From Lutjanus erythropterus (taxonomy: Eukaryota; Chordata; Actinopteri; Lutjaniformes; Lutjanidae), in NCBI GenBank assembly GCA_020091685.1, contig CM034601.1:38710034-38774033 (forward strand): DNA of 64,000 bases, written 5' to 3'. The translations under genes and the position numbers were made by a program. Shown one piece after another: positions 1 through 13,500 of this stretch (position 1 is the first letter of the stretch; each line of letters opens with the position of its first letter). The notes beneath the pieces are model-generated. The model was not told the origin of the DNA and did not search any database. It was given only the letters and a program-made list of their open reading frames with translations.

Positions 1-1573
1 GGACCCTAGGAAACATATGAGAAGAGAGAGAACAATCTGGATTCAAACAGCAGCCTACGTGTACAGTGTAATGTATACTGGGACCATTTTCTATTTGTAC
101 AAAGCAGTAACAATGAATGACCATAACTGAGTTTGAAGGCTTGAGTCATGGCTCCCACAGCAACAGCAGAACACAAATGAGAAGTGATCTTATTTAAAAT
201 TTTGTATTTTGCATTTTTCCAAGTATTCATGAAATTGACAAAATGAATCTTAAACCTTACCCTGATAAGTAAAAGATAATATTTTAGAAAACTGAATTCA
301 GATTTGTAATTTTCCATTATTATTATTTTCTAATGAAAAATCATACTAATTTACATTGCATGGACACCCAAGGCTTCTTCACACTGAGAAATATGTCGAC
401 ACTCATTTAGAACTCTTACTACTGGCAGAAAATCATACTGATGAACTGTTCTGTGTCATCTAGAGTGTCTGTGTAGTGTTTGAGATGTTGTAATGGCTGA
501 TTAGGGCAAATTTTCTAAGCGAGCCAGAGGAGCGGGAGAGACTGAGGCTCAGTAGGGACTTAAGCCAGAGAGCTGGGCAGGAAACAGATGGCATTGGTGG
601 AGGGAGTGGGGGCGGGCGGCGCTCACAGAGACGTAGTGCCTGGCCAGAGGATATTACAGCAAGCCTGGACACACTCATCCTCTGTCCCCTGCCTCCCAGG
701 GGATTAATAAGCCCATCATGGCCACTGCCCATATGGGGAGCCACAGAAGGGATGTGGCACTGAGGGGGTGATTCTCTAACTGGTTAGCCATTTTGTCTTC
801 TAATGCCTTACTTTGACTCTGTAACATTTGGGGACCGTGTTATTGTTGCAGTTGTTACATCCCAGCCTGCTTCACTTTGTCTGGAGGGCAGAGGAGGACA
901 GTCGGACAGGTGAGGGCCCAGACTCGGTCCACTGAGAGTATTTAGAAGACTGCAGATGTTCATCATGTGGGTTATTTTTATACCAGCAGAGACAAACAGG
1001 TGGCAGAGATTATGATTGGCATAAAACCAAAGAGGAGCACCCCCTGTTTGGTGTATTCCTCTAACCCAGAGTCCACAGAAGGACATTTTACAGCCACCTC
1101 GACTCAAATGTCTTTCTAACAAAGACTGTGGAGCTGCTGCTGTGTCAGTATCGACTTTGTCTGGCGCTGTATTGGTGTTGGTGACATTTCTTATATTCTC
1201 ACATCACCTCCGGTGCGGCCGAGGCCTCTGTCTAACCTTTGAGGCGCCAAGTGGTGGCCCACTGGAAGAGCAGCAGCCAGCTCACCTGACCTTTCTGAGT
1301 GCTTTTACAGTGCCCAACACCACCCTCCCCACCCTCTCTCCAGCCAGCTCTCAGTCTGCTGGCTCCTCTAGACCCCGCCGTCTAGTGCTGACAAGCTGGA
1401 TGTGCTGCTGTCCTTGGCTCCCCTGAGAGCTGGCCGGCCTCTGCAGCCTGTCTCGAGGTATAGGCTTGCAGACAAGGATGGCAGAGGAGAGAAGACAGTG
1501 AAGATAGATAGTTTTACTGCAGACAGGCCAGGGACTCCTCTCCGTTGGGCTTTGCTCCATATCACTGTTGCTC
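1..1573. other. No gene recognised
   Basis: Mixed sequence. A more G/C-rich patch at about 520-700 contains purine-rich runs and a short GGGGGCGGGCGGCGC stretch. No exon with supporting splice sites and no repeat family was recognised. Confidence 0.5.
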
Positions 1574-1609
<36 letters not shown>

Positions 1610-1630
1610 CGTGTGTGCATGTGTGTGTGA
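1574..1630. repeat. (TG)n microsatellite with GC interruption
   Basis: An uninterrupted TG tract is followed by GCGCGCGTGCGTGTG and further TG units. Alternating purine-pyrimidine sequence of this kind can adopt Z-DNA. Confidence 0.95.
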
Positions 1631-1660
1631 GTTTGTGTGTGACTGAGTAACAAAATCCTC

Positions 1661-1760
1661 TCAAAAGTATCAACACTTTTCAATGCCACATTAAAACAGT
1701 ACAATACTAAGATTCAATACTATCGAAAGCACCAACAAGTACAAAAAAGAAAAGATCTTA
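1661..1760 (+). repeat. Dispersed fish repeat, copy 1
   Basis: It contains TCAAAAGTATCAACACTTTT, then AATACTATCGAAAGCACC. The same order of motifs recurs at 56692-56800 in the same orientation, so this is a dispersed family. It lies 260 bp from the large palindrome at 2023-2657 and may be the outer part of the same element. Confidence 0.6.
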
Positions 1761-2022
1761 GTGCTCGTTCAAGACCTCAGTTCATTTCAGTTTTTATTGT
1801 TCTTCCTGAAATTTGTCATTCAGCTTTGGTTGACTTTGTGTTGTGTGCAAGTTGTTAATTACTCAAAAAACAACACACACATCCAAAGGCGATAAGCACT
1901 GGGTGCTCAACAAAAAAGCAGATACAAAAGTATCAAATTAAGTCCACACACCAGAAACTGCTCCTTATAGTGTTTTTAATAGCATCACCACGTGTGATGT
2001 TTCAGGCCCTGGCTCTTCATCA

Positions 2023-2657
2023 GACAGGAACAAAGTGAGGAGACACACCTCTGTATGTACATCCAATGGTGGTTGCCTGACAAGTCATGTCATCATACAT
2101 CATACATTGTGGACATTCATAGTAAAGATAAAATACAGTACAGATATAATACAAAAACATTTACAATCATGTATCATACAATTATAAAGCAGGTAAAAGG
2201 CCTGCAGTGCCTCAAGCATCACCTTGAATTTCACATGGTTACAACATCATGGAAAACCGTCATAATGTCATGCAAATTCAAGGTGAAAATTTGTGCAAAA
2301 TGATTTTATGGAGGTGCCTCTATTGCTATAAAAAGTAGTATTAAGTATTATTTATCAGTACTTTTTTATAGTAATAGAGGCGCCTCTATAAAATCACATT
2401 CTCACCTTGAATTTGCATGTGATTATGACGATTTTACCTGATGTTCTAATCATGTGAGGTTCAAGGTGATGCTTGAGGCTCTGCAGGCCTTTTACTAGTG
2501 TTCTACTGAGTTTGGTATAATTGTAAATATTTATGTATTATATCTGTTCTGTATTTTATCTTTACTTTGAATGTCCACGATGTATGATCACATGACTTGT
2601 CAGGTGACCATCATTGGATGTACATGTAGAGGTGTGTCTCCTCATTTTGTTCAGGTC
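2023..2657. mobile_element. 635-bp long imperfect palindrome (foldback-type MITE)
   Basis: The left arm reads gacaggaacaaagtgaggag, then acacacctc, then atgtacatccaatggtgg, and the right arm is its reverse complement, ending at 2657. The arms stay similar across the whole length to a centre near 2345, where tggaggtgcctctatt faces aatagaggcgcctcta. No coding capacity was seen. Sequence just outside (about 1661-2022 and 2658-2800) may belong to the same element. Confidence 0.8.
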
Positions 2658-2800
2658 GTTAATTAAAAAGAAAAAATATCCTATTTTGAGCACTTAAGAT
2701 TTTTTTTTCTCTTTTTGTTGTGCTAGCAAAAGGTACTTAATATTGTTTTTTAATCCCAGAATTGTATCAAAGTTTAAAATGGTGTCATTACTCTAGTCAA

Positions 2801-5220
2801 AATAGGATCTGGGGATATTTTCCAACTGGTCACTGTCAGCGTAGACACTGCTGGTTGTTCCAGCTCACCGGCAGTTTGGCAAGTTGGCAGTGTTATAAAT
2901 CAACTGAATAAACAAAATGAACTCACAAAATGTCAAGAAAGGAAATATTTTTCCACCTGTTTTCCTTATGAAGTAGACTCTCTTTTACTGAACTAAGACA
3001 AGCTTAATTGGCTTGTTTCTAATAGTGAAACACATTTCATTCAAATTCTCACCAAAACTGTCTTGGGTTGTCTTTCCACTGTTCCAAAAATCACCAACTC
3101 TGGTTTGTTTTAAATAAATCTTTAATTCATAGTTAGATGTGAAAATATTCTGTCTCTGTGCTGTTTTGCCTTCACTCGTCCTTTGGATCAGTGGGTTTGT
3201 ACAGTGCAGCTGAATGAGAATCTGTCACTGAGCAGTGGCTCTCACTTGTTCTTCTGAGGCAGACCATTAAATTAGCTGACTAGAATGGCAAAAATCACTC
3301 CCAAAAAACAACCAGTGATAGACGGTAGCCAATGTATTCATCCAATCACCCAACCCAAGGTTACGACCCCCTTTGCATTGTCAAAAAATGCTCATCTGAT
3401 CACCTTTTGGTCCTATTTTCCTGTATGAATCACAGTATTTGTGCTCTCACAGTGTAAACAGTGTTACATGTGTGCTTTTGTTAGCCGTTAGTTGAAATGC
3501 CAGACTAGGTTTAGATGAAGGTGACCTACAGTCACAGCCATCAGGGCAGGTCCCTGCGAGGAATGAATAGAAAATACACAATAATATTAAGAGTCATGCA
3601 GCCTCCTACATAAATGCACTTCTTCCTGGTGTTACCAGCTTTATTAGGCCCTCATTGGGTGATTAAAATACATTATGAGTTCATTTTCTAACCTGACTCC
3701 ACATTACATTCATAAAAAGATGGTCGTAATGTTCACTCACATTACTTCCTTGGAATAAAAGTTGGCTCATTCAAGGATAGATATTCACTCCCGTTGCTGG
3801 TTTCTTTTCCTTACTGATCAGCTCAGTTCATGCACAGAAGTGATCCACAACTGCTTCGCTTCCCAATCTGTGTATGAATATACAAACTGTTGTTTGTACA
3901 GAGGCTGGGGATTATAGCAGGATGCCTTCTCTGAAAGGTGCCTTAATCCTGCTCCCAGCTTGCAGATTAGAAGCCCCTGCTTTTTGAAGATTTTACTCAA
4001 TATCAGCTCCTTCCCCAGGCATGTAAACACATTTCAACGCTGATTAGCCCACAAACATTGCTTTGGACCAACCAAAAATACAGCCCTTGAGAGATATCAA
4101 AGGCATTACTGCATTCATGTATGCGTGCGTGTGTTGTCTCTCAGGGCAGTGCGGTGGAGCCTGTGTTAATGCTGGAATATCTGCCGCTTCATAGCCCACT
4201 AGCACGTAGTTGTCTCTGACACATGGCTGCAGGAGATGTGAAATCTGAGCAGGCAGAGAGGGGTGGGATGTCCGTCGTGGCATTGTGGTTTGTCTCATGT
4301 TATCTCCCTTTCACCATGACCCGGGCGCTTCACGCATGGCCGCCGATATGAGCGCCGCAGATTGAGATGTAAAAGCACAGAGAGGGGTTTGTGCAACACA
4401 GCGGAGGATGGAGGAGTGACCGATCTCACCTTGACAGTTTAGGGAAAGTGGCTAAAATACATATTTTTTCAATTCATCTCTGCAGCTGCAAGGTTGGCGG
4501 GTGTGTACACATGTATGGCGCCCGACCGCGTGTGTCTCTGCAGGGCAGCGAGGTGTGTGAGGAACTGATGACAGATGGTCATCATCACTGTCAGCGACAT
4601 GTCTGTCAGTGTGTCCTCATCTCCACCTCTCTCATCTTCTGATGGAGGCCTGTTTTTCTCTCTCTGATCTTTTTTCTTTCTTATGATATATGGAGACGGG
4701 TCATAGAAGATCACAGATGATAAGGGTGACCTGTCTGTTGTCTCAGCCCTCCATCAATCAATCACCTAATTACTTTCTCTTTTACAGCCTCCCCTCTGTA
4801 TGACATTCTCTCCCAGTCTTTCTATCACTCAGTCTTCTCCAGTTTCTGCTTTCAGTCAATATCTGTGCCAGATTAATCCTGTCCTCATCTGTGCCTGTCT
4901 GTAGTATTCCTCTACACAAGCAAGTCCAATATTAGTCCAGGCATTTTACCCAGATGTGTGGGTCAACTGCACACAAATAGCAATGTAAACAAACTCACCA
5001 GATTTTCTGTCCTCAAAGTGTCCTGAATGAGACAAAAAGACTTAAAATTGTATGAAAGGAAAGTTAAAAATCATCTTATATGACCCTATCAAAGATGCCT
5101 TTTTTAGTGCCGGCATTTTGTGAAGAAAAGGTAGTGAACCTTACACAAATTACAAAATCTGACAGTGTATTACTGATAAAAGTTGCCTCTATAACCTATA
5201 GAGAGAGTCAAGTGGTGTTT
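2801..5220. other. No gene recognised; one short dispersed repeat
   Basis: About 3030-3160 (ccaactctggtttgttt, then agatgtgaaaatattctg) resembles 36360-36505 in the same orientation, so it is a dispersed repeat. The remainder shows no exon or element that I recognise. Confidence 0.5.
3030..3160 (+). repeat. Dispersed repeat, copy 1
   Basis: It shares attcaaa(t/c)t, then caactctgg(t/a)tt, then aattca, then gatgtgaaaatattctg with 36360-36505. Confidence 0.55.
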
Positions 5221-5735
5221 CTTAAAGGAGCAATATGCAACAATTGTGTTTCCAGAAATGAGTACTGCAGTCCAAATAGTGAGTTGGAGCCATAGACAGA
5301 CAGGCAGGCAGGCTGCAGGAACACTGCAGGAGCACAAGATGAGCGCAACATTGTAATATACTTTATATATACTGTATATACTGTCAGTAGTCTGTCAATG
5401 TAAAGTTCAGCCCACTGCTCTAAAAATACACTCTGGAGTTTGAGTTCAGTCACTGTCTGCCAAACTCCATATACATTTTGCTCACTTTAACTATTAGAAA
5501 CTAACTACTAGAAATCTCCTCCCTTTAAAAAGACGATTCATGATTTCTTACCACTCATAAACAGACACTAACTCATTTGCCAAGATTTCTGCAGTAATTT
5601 AAATTCTGATGAACATCAAAAAAAAAAAGAAAAAACAAGCGAGTATTTTAACTTGGCATGTTTCCTTAATCTTTGATGACATATCATGGTCATTTTATGA
5701 TTTACTACAGTAAATATATTACAGATTTCTGGTAT
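5221..5735 (+). repeat. Dispersed fish repeat, copy 1
   Basis: It starts cttaaaggagcaatatgcaa, a frequent start of short fish repeats. It shares blocks with 7722-8040 in the same order: gagttgg(a/g)gccataga, then acagacactaactcatttg, then gacatatcatggtcatttta and aaatatattacagat. Confidence 0.7.
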
Positions 5736-5910
5736 TACAATGATATTGCAAGTAAACAACTCCATCAGGTTATTTTGACCTGGTTTTGTATCTAAAAAAT
5801 TTTTTAAATACATTCACTGTATGTCATCCAAATCCATGTTTATGTGATTGTGCACTGACAACTCTGTGTGGACATCACACAAGAAGACATGCAGAAATCA
5901 GTGTTTCAAC

Positions 5911-6150
5911 ATTGGCAGCAACGGGACATTTTATTTGTTTTTAATACAAAACCCACTTGAATTTCATAAGACTTTTGATATGTTAGAAATTGCATATTTA
6001 TAACAATTGTAAGAGTTTCTGTTGCAATTTGTCTGGGGTTGTGCATTGTGGAGGTGCCTGCGGACAAAAACAGTAATGTTTCCACCACCATAACCACAAA
6101 ATATAACATCAAAAATAAATGTATGCAAATAAAAATCACCTCCTGCTTCT
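5911..6150 (-). repeat. Dispersed repeat, copy 1 of three (minus)
   Basis: Read on the minus strand it contains aggaggtgatttttatttgc, then ttgatgttatattttgtggt and tatggtggtggaaaca. The same block occurs on the plus strand at 14236-14340 and 54571-54670. One minus-strand frame gives a hydrophobic peptide (FLMLYFVVMVVETL) nearly identical to one in the 54571 copy. That reflects nucleotide similarity, not a proven protein. Confidence 0.65.
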
Positions 6151-7721
6151 TTTTAACTGGTTAACATACTCACTGTGAATTTGTCTGGGAAAGTACACAG
6201 GCTCATTTCATCTGATTTCAAGAACACACCAAGCTGGTAGCAGACATGAAGTATAACTTATAGAAATAGTTGATAATGCTGTGAATGGTCTCATTTCTTT
6301 ATGTAGGTCATATAGAGGCATCAGTATTAAATGTGACTGTTTCATAACTAGTTAAAAATCCATTGTTGTAGCTTTAAACTTTACATTTTTCAATGGAAGC
6401 CATTAGAGAGAAATCCTGTCAGAACAGGGCTTTTTACAGGTTGACCTTGATTCAGTGGAAGCTGTCTGTCCTCTAGCATTAGTTAATCACTGTGTGTCTC
6501 CTCACTATGAAGAGAATGCTTCCTTATCGTTCAGGCAGTGGACCTGTCAGAGAGAAAAAAAAAGACACAAAGTGAGGCCCAAAAGTATCAGGAAAAATGA
6601 CAAAACCTTCCATAATCACTCTCCTGTGGTGCAGCATCAGAAAGCGCTCCTGATCTGTCAGCAATCTCTGGTGCGGTCCCAGTGGACTCCTCCTCCATCC
6701 CCCGTCTCCACACATACAGAGTAGAGATATATGTACACACCACGAATGCAGAGAGGGAAGAAGGCGCAGTGTACAATCCTCTTCCTGTGCTGTAAATGAA
6801 CTGCACTAAGGGGGAAAACAGACTCTTAAATGCATTGCGATTTTCTCAGTAATTGGAAATTTAACACCAAATTCTTGACATTGTGATTGCTTGCAGATTT
6901 TCTAAGCGCAGTCTGTATGTTCGTTATGGCTTAACTAACTGAATGGTGAAATGGACGTGCATTGTGTTTTCACGTTCTAAGCTAGGCTATTTCTTGAATT
7001 TTTGTGAGGATGGCTGAGTGAAAAACTACAGATGATTACAATCACTGTAAAAATGAAAAACAGCCAGACCTCTCTCCTCAACGCTCAGTGCTGGAGAAGA
7101 GTCTTGCTCCATCCATACGCATTCTGCTATACAGGAAAAAAAGCCCTACCTTTTTTGCATCTCTTTAAAACAATCACTAAAGTCTTTGGCGGTGCTAAGC
7201 CCAGGATGCAGTGATGGTGCTGCTGCAGACTAGTCTCGAGGGGGAGCTTGTTTTGGTGGAACATTTGCATGTCGGGAGTACTGACATTAAAATGACCATA
7301 TCACTGCAAAAGGAAAGCTCACAGCTGTTAGCTTGTTTACATTCGTACCATTAGCGTCCCAGGTGCTAATTTGCTGTTTTCAGTGTGCTAGTTGCAGCTC
7401 TGAGGTTGTTCTTGTTTCCTGGAGACTTTAAAGACACAGACAGCAGATGCCGCAATGCCACTTGACATAAAGTGACTAATGGCAGGCTTATACCCCCGTG
7501 TGCATCCGGTGGATCACACCAACCAAAACGTTGAGTAAACTCACAATTTCAAGGCAACTTACTGCCCAACTGAAGTTTTACCAACTAATAATGTTTTGTT
7601 GAAATAATTTGCTTTTCCTCTTTAGATAAACTTGAGTCTTTGAGTTTTAGGAACTCCCAAAAAGTGTTGAGTTAATGATCGATTGTCAATTTTGTATTTT
7701 ATATAATAGTGAATAGTGAAT
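6151..7721. other. No gene recognised
   Basis: No exon, RNA gene or clear repeat could be assigned. About 7240-7500 reads like old repeat sequence, but I could not pair it with another copy in the window. Confidence 0.4.
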
Positions 7722-8040
7722 AAATAGTGAGTTGGGGCCATAGATGTAACATGAAATAGGTTGAAATCCTACTGTCTCACCACCACAAAATTATTGATGA
7801 TTTCTTAGTACACATGAACAGACACTAACTCATTTGTGAACATTTTGCATTAATGTGAGCTCTAATTTAAGTGAAACAGGCACACAAAGCACATTATTCT
7901 AGCCTGGAATAGAAGTTTCAAAGGGGACCCCACGGCTGCAGCGTTGATGTCAGAGAAGCGAGTATTTCAACTTGTTTCCTTGATCTCTGACATATCATGG
8001 TCATTTTATGATTTATTGCAGGAAATATATTACAGATCTT
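7722..8040 (+). repeat. Dispersed fish repeat, copy 2
   Basis: Second copy of the family at 5221-5735, collinear over four blocks and ending in aaatatattacagat(c/t)t. It lacks the first part present in copy 1. Confidence 0.7.
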
Positions 8041-9567
8041 TCCTTTCAGAGTTATAATTTGATTCAAAAGTGAAAAATCTAGTGAAGGCAGTTGCCTTGA
8101 AATTAGTTTCGTCTTTTTTTTCCTCTTACAGTGATTCGACCAACACCCCTGCTTAAAAGCTAGCATATGGTTTGCATGAAGCTGTAGGAAAAAGAGACCT
8201 GGACAAAAGAGACACTGTATGCACACTGTGTCTAACTAAACTAATTATAGATCAAGTTGGAAGTACTCACATAGTGAGAAAAATAAATCATGTATGGAAT
8301 CAAAAATTCTGATGCACCAAGATCAGATTGGGAATAAAATTGAGGTGTGAAGAGAATCCCACCCTGAAACTGCACTTATGAAGGCTGAGAGAACAGAATG
8401 TAGGAGGAGAGAGGTATATTTGTGTGCGTGTCTTATCTTTGTGAGGAGAAGGGCAGTGTATGACAGGCGACACAGTGTACTACCTCTGAAAAGCTTCCCC
8501 CAGTGACACTTGTTCCCTCTCATATCAGTATCTGCTCTATTATTGTTGTGGAAGCCTGTGACAGCCAGCGGCGGGGGCCTGAGTCTGAATATCACCAGCC
8601 GACATCTCTAATTGGGGCACGCATTCAAATTACACCCGTGTTTACTCTTATAGATGATTACATCCACGAGCACCGAGGCGTGAAATAGAAACCTTTACGC
8701 CGCAAGGTCAAGCTAACCGGAGAGTTTCAGTGGACAGGTTACACCCCGTGCTTATCACAGGCACTTGACCGATGAACAGGTGAGCCTACTTATCCTCTGC
8801 TGAGGGACCGACGCCACAAAAAATATAAAAAATAACCTCAGGTACTAGAAAAGCATTTTTACCATCATCATCAAACAGCCACAATCAAATAAATTGAAGC
8901 TGCAGCCACACTGAATCCTCATGATTTCAAGAGGCTCCCAGCGCAGAACAGCCTCTAATGGACTGACATTTTGCCCTGTGTCTTTTTTTCTCCCCTTGAA
9001 GATGGAATGAAGCCTCCGCTGTGTGCTCCATTTATAAAAGCGCTACTGTCCAAATTAATTTGAAATGGAATGTCAGGTTGCCTTGGAGACATGCTGAGGC
9101 GGAAGCCGGCTATTGTAACTTACCTGAGCTGTCATAGGAAAGGCCGCCTCTGCATTCTGAGAAATGAAATAGTCAATTCATTGTGGGTTGCAGTGAACAG
9201 GGTGGATAATAAAGGGAAATAGTTAGGATTTGTCATTGCCATTGATTTGTCAAGGCCTCTGTGTATTTACAGCCCACTGCTGTAGTTTACAACAGAACAC
9301 AGAAGGTTGCACACCTACTCACTGAACATCTCTGATAATTATTGAAAAACCCTGAAAACGTACTTTTTCAATCCACATATTACTACACAATCTGCCAAAG
9401 TCCAATAGGTTTTGGTTATTTTGCGTGAGAGATTTCTGTTTGTCTTTCCTCCCTGTTCTTCTTACTGGTTACTTAGAAAAGAGTGATGTCATTTAATTTT
9501 GGTGTATCGATCAAGATTTACTGACACTTGCTGGATTATTTGGTCACTCTTTGGTCAGGGCTGCTGT
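8041..9567. other. No gene; possible conserved non-coding sequence near 8990-9230
   Basis: No coding exon was found. About 8990-9230 (including gcgctactgtccaaattaat and the following sequence) is balanced in composition, free of recognisable repeats and rich in A/T homeodomain-like cores. This is the look of a conserved non-coding element, but conservation cannot be tested here. Confidence 0.25.
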
Positions 9568-9880
9568 TAAAGGTTATTTTCAGCATTGATTAACCTCCCC
9601 ACTATTTTCTCAATGAATGGATTAATTGTTTGGTCTATATAACATCCATAAAATATCTGAGTAAAACAGTGAAACAGGGTGATGATCATCAAGTATCTTG
9701 TTTTCTTCGACCAACAGTCCAAAAAGAAAAGATTTAAAGAATAAACTCTCACATTTGAGAGCCTGGAACTAACAAATATTTGGAATTTTTGCTTTAAAAA
9801 TGTATCAATGATTAAATTAATTGTGATTATTTTTCTGTAGATCGACTAATTGATTAATCAACTAATCGTTGCAGATCTAC
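9568..9880. mobile_element. Fish-type MITE with A/T palindromic end
   Basis: The interior (ccaacagtccaaaaagaaaa, then ctcacatttgagagcctgga) and the end (cgactaattgattaatcaac) are hallmarks of a non-autonomous element that I recall as very common in fish. It is decayed, and no target-site duplication was resolved. Confidence 0.6.
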
Positions 9881-10163
9881 TGTCAGTCAAATCTGATCAG
9901 ACCACACCCACACAATCCTGATGAAGCAGATTAGTTACGTTTTCATTTGTTAAAATCTTAATGAATAATACCTCAAAATGAATTAAAGCTGGGGTTGGCA
10001 GTTTACTTTTGGTGTCACTGGGCCTGTAATCATAGACTTTGGCCAATCACAGGTTGAGTCTCAAAAACATCATATTTGACAACCTAAATGAGACTCAGCA
10101 ATCAACCACCTTTTTCCAGAGTTGCTGCCTGCACCTTTAAGAACTGAAACTAAGCTTTCAGAG

Positions 10164-10522
10164 CCTTTAAAGGACAAGTCTGTAGGATTTAGTGGCATCT
10201 AGAAGTGATTGGAAACATGTCGCCTCACCTTCCCCTTCCAAGCACATTGTAGAACCTGCAGTCCATGAAACTTGTAAAAAACACAGAAGCCCCTATCAAG
10301 AGCCACTGATTAGTTTGTCTGTTGTGGGATACTGTAGAAACATGGTGGTGGACCTCCATGGAAGAGGACTGTAGATATAAGTGGCTCATTCCAAGGTAAT
10401 GAAAACACAACAGTTCTAATTTTCAGGTGATTATGCACTACTGAAAACATGCTTATAAATATTGTATTCCATTTCTGCCATATTGTGCCAATACACCCCT
10501 GTAAATATTACACACTGAAAGT
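10164..10522 (+). mobile_element. Fish-type short element (start aaggacaagtctgtaggatt)
   Basis: The left end reads tttaaaggacaagtctgtag, then gatttagtggcatctag, and the right end tgccatattgtgccaataca then aaatattacacactg. I recall the same ends and order from a highly repeated percomorph MITE. The terminal bases on the right are diverged. An ORF inside is not a gene. Confidence 0.7.
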
Positions 10523-13500
10523 GTTTTTTGTTAATGTTTTAACCCATTTACTATAAATAAAATATTCTGTACAGTATATCATTTTGTAAAATGTGCTGCT
10601 GTGTGTATAAAGTATGAAAATCTATCAGCAGCGTCTTGAACCTTGATGCAGTTGTGTTATTCATTACAGTGAGCAATGAATTAGGTATGCATTTTTGTTC
10701 CTGTATTGTTTCATAAGTGTTGTATTTAATTTTCACACCACACTGACATCAATAGAAACCAATGGCCACATGCAGTGGCAGAAGAACTAAAAATCTAAAC
10801 CTGTGTAGAATGCATTTGAATGGTCAGCAGAAATGTTAAGTGCATATAATTTGTAGTTAAAGAGCTAAAAGTTGCAAACACATGTGGTTCATTTGGAAGG
10901 TAAACAAAGTAATTTGGGCTACACATGTCCAATGTGCTGATCAAGGAGGCCTGACTAATGAATCATACAGCTCTTACTCTAATTACCCGATTGTTGCTGT
11001 AGTCTCTCTCATTGTCGTGCTTTAGCTCACTATTCTCTCAGGCTTTTCTGCTTAAAAAAGGTTTTGTCTAATTAAGACGAAATTCAAGTTCAGCTTATTA
11101 GACAGAAGCAGCAGTGCTGTCTATCTACAGGAGCTTGTTGATGCTCCAGATGTGTCAGTGCTGCTGCAGCCGTACCTCAGCTTACAGAGCATCCTCCTGT
11201 GTGGAGCTGCATCCATCTTACCGGCTTGCCTCACTGTTTTCTTATTAACTAGTATCTGTTCACGTGTTGGCTTAAGCTCTGACAGTCATTGGTTTATTTT
11301 AAAAGGCATTGTGTCAACTGTTCCTGTCAATACAATTCCAACAAAACAGCAAAGAGAAATAGATCTTATTCTCTGAAAAGAGTCTCTGCAAATGAATGTT
11401 CTTACTTTCCCTTTTGAGCCACTTTTTCTCATAAATTGACATTTTCTTTTTCTCCTTTTCCCGTTCAATTGCTCTGTCTTCTGTAGCAACCCCCGACAAC
11501 TTGTCTTTTCCTTTCATTTTTTTCTCTCATGTGTGGTCTTTGTCCTGTTTAACATGCACTATTCTTACCCGTTATCCTCCCTTTTCTTTATCTGGAGCAG
11601 TCTGGTGGACCGTCGTAATACAGGGCGTCGTGCTTGTTCAACTTTGTATCTGCAGCCAGTAGGTCTACTGATCCTCAGCCAACGTGGCCCTGACCTGCCT
11701 AATACCCACTTTTATCTCCCTCTCTCTGTTTTTTTTTCCGTGTTAAGCTGTCCTTACATGAAAGTTGCGGTAGAGAAAACTGCATCTGATTTGCGTGCAG
11801 GCTCATGGCTTGAGAGCCCTCGGCTGACAGCTGTGAATGCCATGACTCAGAGGAGAGGCCAACAGCTTGTTCCTCGTATGAAGTCTGATTCACCTGCTGA
11901 GCGGGGCGGCAGCGGCCATCAGAGGATCTGTGTGTGCCCGTAATGAAATGAATGGCATTTCAATATTTACCAAATTGCAGGATTAAATCCATCTTCATAG
12001 ATGTGGAAGGTAATTTGAGCTACATTGTGATTAGAGAAAAGATACATCAGTGTTACATCAGTGTACCCTGAAACTGAAATGAACCGTACATTCCTTCTCT
12101 CCCTCTTACTACACCACATGCCATTTTGCTTTTGAGCCAATCTTGTGTGCTTCTTCTTGTTGGCCATGAGGAAAGAAATTTTTGAAAGATTCCTCTAAAG
12201 CCACTTTGAATAACAGAAAATGAAAGGAAAATCATTTGATTTGCACTTGTTACTGCTTTGCAGACACTGCTTAACATTCATAATTTTATTACCATAGCAA
12301 CCAGTGCACAGTTTCATTTATAAGCATTAGAAAAACATAGTAGAAATAAATAGTTTGAAGCAAACACAAAGCATGATTATGACCATTATTATAACTTAAT
12401 ATGAGTGTGGTTAACAATATTATCCACGCCTTTAATCACTCCACTGTTATGTCAAGTGAGTACTGTATTCAATTCTTCAAACCACCTGATTGATTGATTG
12501 TCCCCCTTTTTTTGACAAAAATTGAGACATTTTCTTTCCTCTTAAAATGTTGGCGATAGTGGAAGCCAGCAGAGCACTTTCTCAGAGCCTTCACAGACTG
12601 TCTGTTGATAAATGGTGTGTGGTTGCCCTTGTCTCACCTAAAATCCAACACCATTTTTTCTTTCTTTCTTCCACCTCCCACTATTTAAAGCCTCTGCTGT
12701 GGAGCACTGTCCTCACTGAGCATGAGAAGATATTGAAATTTCATGCCACGATTAGCCTGGCCAAAATAATTGAGACTCACAATATTATTCCAATTATCAT
12801 CAAAAAATGCTTAAAATGGCAGTAAAACATACTGGAATCACTTTACCTTACATTTTGTTCATTATTTTAGGATTTAGATAGGACTTTGGAATGACTGGAA
12901 AGATGTGAGGATATTAACGATTATCCAGACTCATAATTATCCTGGTAATTGAAATTCACCATGATCACATTATTGTGAGTGTTTTTTTAATTCTTGTACC
13001 ATTCCTCTACTTCACACTGGAGGGTTCATTGTTGTCCATTATAAGCCTGTAACAGAGTCTATTGGAGGGGCGATATGAGTTGGGCTTCAACTAAACATTA
13101 TTTTAATTATTGATATTAAAACAGTATACATCACAAGATAAAATAGACAATTAGAGCACATAGGGACAAGTTTACATACCAATTCACTAGCCAAGGGGGT
13201 GTCATGATGGTATTAAGGCAAGAAGAAAGACCCATATTTTTTCATACATTGCTGGTTTCCTTCTCACACTGTGCAGGATCTTTTCAGGTGTACTATAGGA
13301 TTTAATCATTACCTCTGCAGAGGAGGAAGTTCATATTTTCATTTTTGTAGAATGCATTTTTTCCCTGCTGTGCCTGCAAGTATTAAGAAGTATTATTTAT
13401 TATTGTTCTCCCAAGATTGAGATCCAAGGGTCAGATGAATTTTCAGATTTTATAATATTTTAAGTTATTGCAACAACATATTTCCTGGATTTGTTGAGAT

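Noticed and set aside
11533..11943. 136-aa plus-strand ORF
   Set aside because: Begins in low-complexity pyrimidine-rich sequence, has no family signature and no supporting neighbours.
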